From: a virus
Length of the DNA: 24,278 nt
Direction: 5' to 3' (one strand)
Virus record (IMG/VR): IMGVR_UViG_3300028388_003556
Coordinates: 1 to 24,278 of that record
Position numbers and translations under genes: made by a program. Position 1 is the stretch's first letter. Every line of letters begins with the position of its first letter. Under the pieces are notes generated by a model. That model did no database searches. It saw only the letters and a list, made by a program, of their open reading frames with translations, and was not told the DNA's origin. Shown piece by piece: positions 20,612 to 24,278 of this stretch.

Positions 20612-20706
20612 TGGCGACTCTTTATATCCACTGTTGGCGTTGCGGTGACCCTATGGAGGTCGAGGAGCGCGACTACACTCACGGCAGGGTCTGCGGTGAC
20701 TGCTAG
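20611..20706 (+). CDS. 31-residue zinc-ribbon microprotein
   Basis: The product has CWRCG and CGDC half-sites 13 residues apart and almost nothing else, so it is a minimal zinc knuckle. It is coupled to the preceding gene by TAATG. The small size lowers confidence, but the cysteine pairs and the overlap support it. Confidence 0.72.
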   Translation: MATLYIHCWRCGDPMEVEERDYTHGRVCGDC

Positions 20707-20730
20707 TAAAAAATAAAATGTCGAATGTAC

Positions 20731-20759
20731 TTGACAATGTCAGTAGTCGGCATTAGGCT
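20731..20759 (+). promoter_or_regulatory. Promoter with operator-like dyad
   Basis: TTGACA, a 17-base spacer (ATGTCAGTAGTCGGCAT) and TAGGCT. The perfect dyad CTAGGTGTATCACCTAG (20758-20774) spans the predicted start. Confidence 0.8.
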
Positions 20760-20787
20760 AGGTGTATCACCTAGAAAGGACGGACAA

Positions 20788-20979
20788 ATGGAAGACAAAG
20801 AGACAACACTTCGGCAGGTAGACCTTAGCGATGCTCGCTTCCGCGAAATCCTCAGCACGGCTCAGGCACGCTGGGGCACGGAGGAGGGACTTCGCTACCT
20901 CTACTTCTACCTAGCCAAGGGGGCGGAACTGAACAGCCCCAAGGTGCTGGACTGGCTAGAGGAGTCCATCAAGAACTAA
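20788..20979 (+). CDS. 63-residue hypothetical protein
   Basis: The protein begins MEDKETTLRQVDLSDARFRE and continues with GLRYLYFYLAKGAELNSPKV, two amphipathic helices. AAGGACGG precedes the ATG at 20788. It is a single-gene unit with its own promoter and terminator. Function unknown. Confidence 0.82.
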   Translation: MEDKETTLRQVDLSDARFREILSTAQARWGTEEGLRYLYFYLAKGAELNSPKVLDWLEESIKN

Positions 20980-20987
20980 TCGGAACG

Positions 20988-21013
20988 GCTCGCCCCCACG
21001 GGGGCGGGCTTTT
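20988..21013 (+). terminator. Terminator
   Basis: GCTCGCCCCC and GGGGGCGGGC form a 10-bp stem with one T-G pair, followed by TTTT. Confidence 0.9.
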
Positions 21014-21048
21014 CCTATAACCAAGTAAAAAAGAAAGGAAAGTAAAAA

Positions 21049-21300
21049 ATGGGAAATATAAATCTAGAAGGACTAACACACGCGGAGCAATATGTGCGTG
21101 ACGAATACGGAAGCCTTGTCGGCAAGACCGTTGCCGAGGTGCGACCCCTAGACCGTGATGAGTTGGACGAGTTCGGGTGGGACGACTCCCGCACGGTGCC
21201 GTTTGTTATCTGGTTCACCGATGGCTCATACGCCATACCATCACGGGACGAAGAGGGAAACGATGCTGGCGTGTTGTTCCTGCCAGGAAGGGTCGGGTAA
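21049..21300 (+). CDS. 83-residue hypothetical protein
   Basis: The protein has EYGSLVGKTVAEVRPLDRDE and TVPFVIWFTDGSYAIPSRDE, beta-rich and acidic; similar small proteins occur in actinophages, without known function. AAAGGAAAGTAAAAA precedes the ATG. No TTGACA-type promoter lies between it and the terminator upstream, so read-through or a weak promoter must supply the message. Confidence 0.84.
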   Translation: MGNINLEGLTHAEQYVRDEYGSLVGKTVAEVRPLDRDELDEFGWDDSRTVPFVIWFTDGSYAIPSRDEEGNDAGVLFLPGRVG

Positions 21301-21303
21301 AAA

Positions 21304-21510
21304 ATGGACGAGATACCCCAAAGTAAAAATGTGATGTTTGTCGGCGAGTACTTCACTTTGCTGACGACCGTACAACTTGATGACCGACTAAGGACGGAGG
21401 AGGACGAGTCGGAGGACGACTTCGCTATACGGCTGGCTTCTGTGTGGCTAGGTGAATACTACGGCTGGGACGTCCTGGGAGCATCAAAAGAGGTCGGTAT
21501 CGTCGAATAA
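21304..21510 (+). CDS. 68-residue acidic protein
   Basis: It starts three bases after the preceding stop codon and has an acidic core (RTEEDESEDDFAIRLASVWL). No family is recognised. The context GGGTAAAAA before the ATG overlaps the previous stop codon. Confidence 0.82.
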   Translation: MDEIPQSKNVMFVGEYFTLLTTVQLDDRLRTEEDESEDDFAIRLASVWLGEYYGWDVLGASKEVGIVE

Positions 21511-21640
21511 AAGTAAAAAATATCTTTTATCATTGAGATACCGGATACGGTCGAGAACTCCCGTGTTCGATGAGTGGTTCGCTACACCACGCATCTCCCC
21601 CCGTCACTCCCTGCGGGGGTGAGGTGTATTTTTTTACTTT
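21511..21640 (+). ncRNA. Possible structured RNA ending in a terminator
   Basis: The stretch has no good gene but several pairings: GAGATAC (21535) with GCATCTC (7 positions, one A-C mismatch), ACCG/CGGT around GATA, and GTGGT/ACCAC around a 7-base loop. A terminator follows directly. It is too short between arms and lacks a proper T-loop for a tRNA. Another reading is a regulatory 3' region of the gene before it. Confidence 0.35.
21604..21635 (+). terminator. Terminator
   Basis: TCACTCCC and GGGGGTGA form an 8-bp stem with a TGC apex; GGTGTA and seven T follow. Confidence 0.82.
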
Positions 21641-21657
21641 AGAAAAAGTAAAAAATA
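21627..21657. repeat. Inverted pair of the GTAAAAAAT motif
   Basis: TATTTTTTTACTTT and AAAAGTAAAAAATA face each other across three bases, between a terminator and a promoter. Confidence 0.65.
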
Positions 21658-21685
21658 TCCCACCAAAAAAAGTTTCTGTTTTGAT

Positions 21686-21714
21686 TTGACATTTGACATT
21701 TGATGCCCTAGGCT
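21686..21714 (+). promoter_or_regulatory. Promoter for 21763-21933
   Basis: TTGACA, a 17-base spacer and TAGGCT; ATTTGAC is repeated in tandem across the -35. GGTAGTACC (21716-21724) is a dyad on the predicted start, and GCCAA/TTGGC form a leader hairpin at 21727-21741. Confidence 0.78.
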
Positions 21715-21762
21715 CGGTAGTACCAGCCAAAAAGGTTGGCACCAACTACACAGGGAGGCAAA

Positions 21763-21933
21763 ATGCCAAAGTTCACTATCCGCCAGACCGTTGAGTACTG
21801 GGCTGAGGGTATCGAGGCAGACACCGAGGAAGAGGCGCGTAACCTCTATCTCCAAGACCAGGATATGTACTACCACGGGGTCGAGTCCGAGACAATCACC
21901 GAGGAAGAGGACGAGGAGGAAGAGGACGAGTAA
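21763..21933 (+). CDS. 56-residue acidic beta-beta-alpha protein
   Basis: The pattern KFTIRQTVEYWAEGIEAD then TEEEARNLY is a strand-strand-helix unit; the tail is almost entirely Glu and Asp. It resembles the gene at 23031 in layout. GGGAGG precedes the ATG at 21763. Function unknown; the acidic tail could mimic DNA or simply keep the protein soluble. Confidence 0.8.
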   Translation: MPKFTIRQTVEYWAEGIEADTEEEARNLYLQDQDMYYHGVESETITEEEDEEEEDE

Positions 21934-21942
21934 AGAGAGGGA

Positions 21943-21962
21943 GGGGGGTCGAAAGACCCCCC
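21943..21962 (+). terminator. Hairpin with GAAA tetraloop
   Basis: GGGGGGTC and GACCCCCC form a perfect 8-bp stem around GAAA. A weak TTTCTC follows. Confidence 0.75.
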
Positions 21963-22032
21963 AACCTTTCTCAGGAAAATATCAGGTTTGTTTTGTAATG
22001 TATCAACTATCAACCAACAGGAAGGGGTCGCA

Positions 22033-22290
22033 ATGACCACGGAAGTAAAAAACGAAATCACCAGTATCTATCTTTATGAACTGGAAAATCGTTTCGAGGA
22101 ATACATCAACGAGCGCTATGCCGAATACCACTTTCCCCACATCGTCGGGAACCACACCATCAGCATCAAGCCCTACGACATTCTCAAGAAGACTGAGCCG
22201 ATTGTCTACGACAACGCCCTCTATGAGTACGCGCTTTCGCTGAAGGAAGAGGAAGCCATCGAGGTCCTGGGATACAACGACAACGAGTAA
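22033..22290 (+). CDS. 85-residue hypothetical protein
   Basis: The protein begins MTTEVKNEITSIYLYELENR and contains HTISIKPYDILKKTEPIVYD; it is mixed helix and strand. The ATG at 22033 follows AGGAAGGGG. No clear TTGACA promoter precedes it. Function unknown. Confidence 0.82.
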   Translation: MTTEVKNEITSIYLYELENRFEEYINERYAEYHFPHIVGNHTISIKPYDILKKTEPIVYDNALYEYALSLKEEEAIEVLGYNDNE

Positions 22291-22307
22291 AAGAAAGGAA
22301 GGCAAAG

Positions 22308-22337
22308 CACCCCCCAACACGGGGGGTGTTTTGTTTT
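22308..22337 (+). terminator. Terminator
   Basis: CACCCCCC and GGGGGGTG pair around AACAC, followed by TTTTGTTTTT. Confidence 0.92.
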
Positions 22338-22347
22338 TGTTTGATAC

Positions 22348-22376
22348 TTGACAATGTCGGTGGTGTGTACTAGTGT
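22348..22376 (+). promoter_or_regulatory. Promoter with operator-like dyad
   Basis: TTGACA, a 17-base spacer and TAGTGT. GTGTCGGTATTACCAACAC (22373-22391) is a 19-base dyad, one mismatched pair, centred on the predicted start. Confidence 0.8.
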
Positions 22377-22405
22377 CGGTATTACCAACACGAAGGGAGA
22401 GCCAA

Positions 22406-22681
22406 ATGGCTAACACACCAACCACCTGCGGTATCTGCGACAAAGTAATCACGGACACCGCTGAGGATATGTATCAGGACGACTCTGGTGAGTACCACGA
22501 GGATTGCCACTACGAGGAGTCGCTTGCGGAGCAGCGAGCCTGGGCGAAAGTCTTTCCCCCCAAGCCCTACTACGAGCACACCGCCTACGACCCGAGGGAC
22601 GCTTACGAAATCAACGACCCTAAGCACCCAGACTTCCTGGAGTGGGCAGACGAACAGCGCGACATCGCACGGGGGAAATAA
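22406..22681 (+). CDS. 91-residue zinc-binding (LIM-like half) protein
   Basis: The pattern CGIC...YHEDCHYEE gives two cysteines and a His-x2-Cys pair, like half of a LIM or treble-clef finger. The rest is acidic with a PPKPYY segment. GAAGGGAG precedes the ATG. Its stop codon lies in the loop of a perfect hairpin (22668-22690). Confidence 0.84.
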   Translation: MANTPTTCGICDKVITDTAEDMYQDDSGEYHEDCHYEESLAEQRAWAKVFPPKPYYEHTAYDPRDAYEINDPKHPDFLEWADEQRDIARGK

Positions 22682-22690
22682 TCCCCCGTG
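22668..22690 (+). terminator. Hairpin enclosing a stop codon
   Basis: CACGGGGGA and TCCCCCGTG form a perfect 9-bp stem; the loop AATAA contains the TAA of 22406-22681. No T-run follows; the next promoter-like sequence overlaps its right arm. Confidence 0.6.
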
Positions 22691-22710
22691 TCGGTGGTCG
22701 GCATTAGGCT
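22688..22710 (+). promoter_or_regulatory. Promoter-like copy lacking its -35
   Basis: GTGTCGGTGGTCGGCAT then TAGGCT is nearly the same as the spacer and -10 at 20737-20759, but the bases at the -35 position are TCCCCC, the right arm of a hairpin. It precedes the gene at 22744. Confidence 0.5.
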
Positions 22711-22743
22711 TATCACAACACCGAACTAGAGAGGAAAGTAAAA

Positions 22744-23013
22744 ATGTACACCAACTACCCAGAGGGCGTTACGGGCAACGAATGGCAGATTGCTGGCGCT
22801 AGTGCCGAGTTTGACGAGACCCGAGAGGTTCAGTGCGGTAACGACGATTGCGCCAAGTTCGAGGAACTTGTCGAAGTAGGTGTCTACACACGGGCATACG
22901 ACGACGGTGTCCGCGTATTCGAGTGGACTTGCCCGACTTGCGGTAAGCGCGACGAGGACGAGTACTACTACGAGCACCACACCGAGTACGAGCCAGATAT
23001 GTTTATGGACTAA
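22744..23013 (+). CDS. 89-residue zinc-ribbon protein
   Basis: Half-sites CGNDDC and CPTCG lie about 29 residues apart, the layout also seen at 12795-12998 (CHNSDC, CPGCG), so the two may be paralogues. The C-terminus is acidic and Tyr-rich. GAGGAAAGTAAAA precedes the ATG. Confidence 0.85.
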   Translation: MYTNYPEGVTGNEWQIAGASAEFDETREVQCGNDDCAKFEELVEVGVYTRAYDDGVRVFEWTCPTCGKRDEDEYYYEHHTEYEPDMFMD

Positions 23014-23030
23014 AACTAGAAAGGTAAAAA

Positions 23031-23189
23031 ATGGGAACCTACACAGTAGAAGCAACAAAAAGAATATTTCTTACAACCACGATAGAGGCGGAGAGTCTGG
23101 AAGAGGCAGAGCGTATTGCCGACCAGGAACTCATCACAGATGACTTCGAGGAAAAGAACACCGATTTTCGCATCACAGAGGTTGGCTAG
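23031..23189 (+). CDS. 52-residue beta-beta-alpha protein
   Basis: The pattern YTVEATKRIFLTTTIEAES then LEEAERIADQEL is the same strand-strand-helix arrangement as at 21763. AAAGGTAAAAA precedes the ATG, 17 bases after the upstream stop codon. Function unknown. Confidence 0.8.
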   Translation: MGTYTVEATKRIFLTTTIEAESLEEAERIADQELITDDFEEKNTDFRITEVG

Positions 23190-23197
23190 ATTTCGAT

Positions 23198-23226
23198 TTG
23201 ACAATGTCATATGTCGGGTATAAAGT
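23198..23226 (+). promoter_or_regulatory. Promoter for 23272-23864
   Basis: TTGACA, a 17-base spacer (ATGTCATATGTCGGGTA) and TAAAGT. Confidence 0.78.
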
Positions 23227-23271
23227 GTAAACATAACTAAATAGAGACCACCAACTACCAAAGGAGAGAAA

Positions 23272-23382
23272 ATGGACAACCCATTCGACACCGACCAGAT
23301 TATTAACCAGGACGCGATTGACGCCCTCACGGACGAACAAGTCGAAGAGGTCCTAGCAATCCTAACCAAAGCGGGATACTAA
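23272..23382 (+). CDS. 36-residue acidic microprotein
   Basis: The product begins MDNPFDTDQIINQDAIDALT and ends LTKAGY; it looks like a helix pair resembling a UBA-like or small dimerisation helix, though nothing specific is recognised. AAAGGAGAG precedes the ATG, directly downstream of a good promoter, which supports translation. Confidence 0.7.
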   Translation: MDNPFDTDQIINQDAIDALTDEQVEEVLAILTKAGY

Positions 23383-23386
23383 AAGA

Positions 23387-23410
23387 GGGGGGCGGGGAGA
23401 CCCGCCCTCT
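23387..23410 (+). terminator. Hairpin with GAGA tetraloop
   Basis: GGGCGGG and CCCGCCC pair around GAGA, with further G-T and G-C pairs outside. No T-run follows, so partial termination is possible before the next two genes. Confidence 0.65.
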
Positions 23411-23435
23411 TCCTCCCGAGAAAGGAAAGTAAAAA

Positions 23436-23603
23436 ATGACCTACACGCTCACGGTAAACCTACACGCCAACAAAGCGTTTAGAACACAGAAAGAAGCAGA
23501 AAGATACGCCAACAAGTGGCTAGACAGATTAGCCGAACTAGATAAGCCCCACACTTGGGACGAGTGTGATTGGGACATCAAAGAAGAAACGAAAGGAAAG
23601 TAA
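23436..23603 (+). CDS. 55-residue hypothetical protein
   Basis: The product begins MTYTLTVNLHANKAF and continues RTQKEAERYANKWLDRL, again strands then a helix. AAAGGAAAGTAAAAA precedes the ATG. Its last codons (ACG AAA GGA AAG TAA) are the ribosome binding site of the next gene, so the C-terminal TKGK is partly dictated by that signal. Confidence 0.78.
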   Translation: MTYTLTVNLHANKAFRTQKEAERYANKWLDRLAELDKPHTWDECDWDIKEETKGK

Positions 23604-23606
23604 AAA

Positions 23607-23864
23607 ATGCCGTTTGGAATACCGAACAACGACCCCGAGCCAAAGGTGTACCACTTTGTGGTGACCTACGACACGGGGACAGGAGAGTTTGACCTGGACT
23701 ACGAAGCACAACACCATTTCCAAAATGGACCCGTCTACGAAAGTAAAAAAGGCGAATGGCGGAGATTGTACGCACACGAGTGGGAAGAAGACAAAACCGA
23801 CTACAACATCGCCGGTGATGCGCTCTTCCGCGAACTACAGTGGAACCTAAATAAAAGAATGTAA
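23607..23864 (+). CDS. 85-residue hypothetical protein
   Basis: The protein begins MPFGIPNNDPEPKVYHFVVTYD and is beta-rich, then acidic with aromatic residues (YAHEWEED). It starts three bases after the preceding stop codon with AAAGGAAAGTAAAAA as its initiation region. Function unknown. Confidence 0.82.
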   Translation: MPFGIPNNDPEPKVYHFVVTYDTGTGEFDLDYEAQHHFQNGPVYESKKGEWRRLYAHEWEEDKTDYNIAGDALFRELQWNLNKRM

Positions 23865-23872
23865 AAATGTAC

Positions 23873-23901
23873 TTGACATTTGATTGTTGATGCCGTAATG
23901 T
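23873..23901 (+). promoter_or_regulatory. Promoter for 23934-24125
   Basis: TTGACA, a 17-base spacer and TAATGT. The TGATGCC before the -10 is shared with the promoter at 21686. Confidence 0.78.
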
Positions 23902-23933
23902 GTATTTCACAACACCACAGGGAAAGGAAAAAG

Positions 23934-24125
23934 ATGCTACAGACACTGTTCGGTATCGACACTTCCAAATGGAACAAGGAACCCAAGTATCGGGTACGGA
24001 GAGCGATTGTCTTCACGGCGCTCGCAACAATCTTCGTGTTCGCTACCTACCAGATAGGAACCAATCTCCACTGGACAGCCACAGGCTATTGCTGGGGCGA
24101 TTACTTCCAATGTGTAGTTGGATAA
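23934..24125 (+). CDS. 63-residue single-pass membrane protein
   Basis: A basic N-terminal region (YRVRR) precedes a membrane helix at about residues 27-45 (AIVFTALATIFVFATYQIG); the short C-terminus has two cysteines and aromatic residues. By the positive-inside rule the N-terminus faces the cytoplasm. GGGAAAGGA precedes the ATG. No known family. Confidence 0.82.
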   Translation: MLQTLFGIDTSKWNKEPKYRVRRAIVFTALATIFVFATYQIGTNLHWTATGYCWGDYFQCVVG

Positions 24126-24146
24126 AGAAAGAAAGGGAAAAGGAAG

Positions 24147-24171
24147 CCCCCCGCATCAAGCGGGGGGTTTT
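24147..24171 (+). terminator. Terminator
   Basis: CCCCCCGC and GCGGGGGG pair around ATCAA, followed by TTTTCTT. The right arm and T-run form the spacer of the promoter-like sequence at 24178. Confidence 0.92.
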
Positions 24172-24177
24172 CTTATG

Positions 24178-24183
24178 TAAAAT
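24178..24183 (+). promoter_or_regulatory. -10 box of a leaderless promoter
   Basis: TAAAAT is followed by exactly six bases and the ATG at 24190. No -35 match is present. Confidence 0.5.
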
Positions 24184-24189
24184 GTAAAA

Positions 24190-24278
24190 ATGGTAAAAAA
24201 GCACAAAGGAACCCACAATCCCGAGTATGCCCGCGCTATGGCAGAACTACGCCGTAGCGGTGCTAGTGGAACCCACGC
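24190..24278 (+). CDS. Partial gene, small basic protein
   Basis: The frame (MVKKHKGTHNPEYARAMAEL and onward) is open to the right edge of the window, so at least 29 residues are encoded and the end is missing. It is rich in Lys, Arg and His. There is no ribosome binding site; the start fits a leaderless message. The family cannot be named from this fragment. Confidence 0.65.
   Translation, partial: MVKKHKGTHNPEYARAMAELRRSGASGTH

Noticed and set aside
21535-21598. Possible tRNA
   Set aside because: Acceptor and T-arm-like pairings exist, but the space between them is about 33 bases instead of over 40, and the T-loop lacks TTC-R-A.

Overview
The window looks like part of the genome of a tailed phage that infects an actinobacterium. 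This is inferred from family resemblance, not from a search. The signs are an r1t-type holin gene, a terminase-small-subunit-like gene, an M23 endolysin with two peptidoglycan-binding repeats, a phage-type glycosyltransferase, and many 30-150-residue zinc-ribbon or acidic proteins of the kind common in actinophages. I see no tRNA gene, CRISPR array, insertion sequence or integrase.

Left part (1-5100). A minus-strand ribonucleotide reductase operon runs off the left edge. It holds a 27-residue ORF ending in CDSCQ, nrdB, and a 19-residue six-cysteine peptide. NrdB has Glu and Phe where the usual Asp ligand and radical Tyr lie, the signature of the class Ic (Mn/Fe, tyrosyl-radical-free) enzymes. 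A short plus-strand block follows: a basic peptide, an exported M23 peptidase and a Cys/His-rich protein. Then comes a minus-strand block: two small genes and a lysis operon with an acidic protein, a 24-residue membrane peptide and the endolysin.

Middle part (5100-11830). A glycosyltransferase gene is followed by a 360-base AT-rich island with four inverted repeats, one with a 24-bp stem. A run of nine tightly overlapping small genes (6144-8787) starts from one promoter that gives an apparently leaderless mRNA. Base composition then changes on the plus strand. Next are two holin-like genes and a strong terminator, followed by a packaging-like module (coiled-coil protein, terminase-small-like protein, small HTH and zinc proteins). 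After it lies a 508-base non-coding segment with several repeat families.

Right part (11830-24278). About 30 small genes lie in one- to three-gene transcription units, nearly all plus strand, each with its own TTGACA-type promoter and usually a GC-rich hairpin terminator. The exceptions in size are a MoxR-like AAA+ ATPase and a large protein combining an HExxH metallopeptidase-like region with a C-terminal VWA domain, a likely working pair.

The regulatory DNA is unusually compact. At three places the stop codon of one gene is the first half of the next promoter's -10 box. At two or three places a terminator hairpin carries the -35 and spacer of the following promoter. At four places a -10 box sits exactly six bases before an ATG. 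Several promoters carry a dyad centred on the predicted transcription start.
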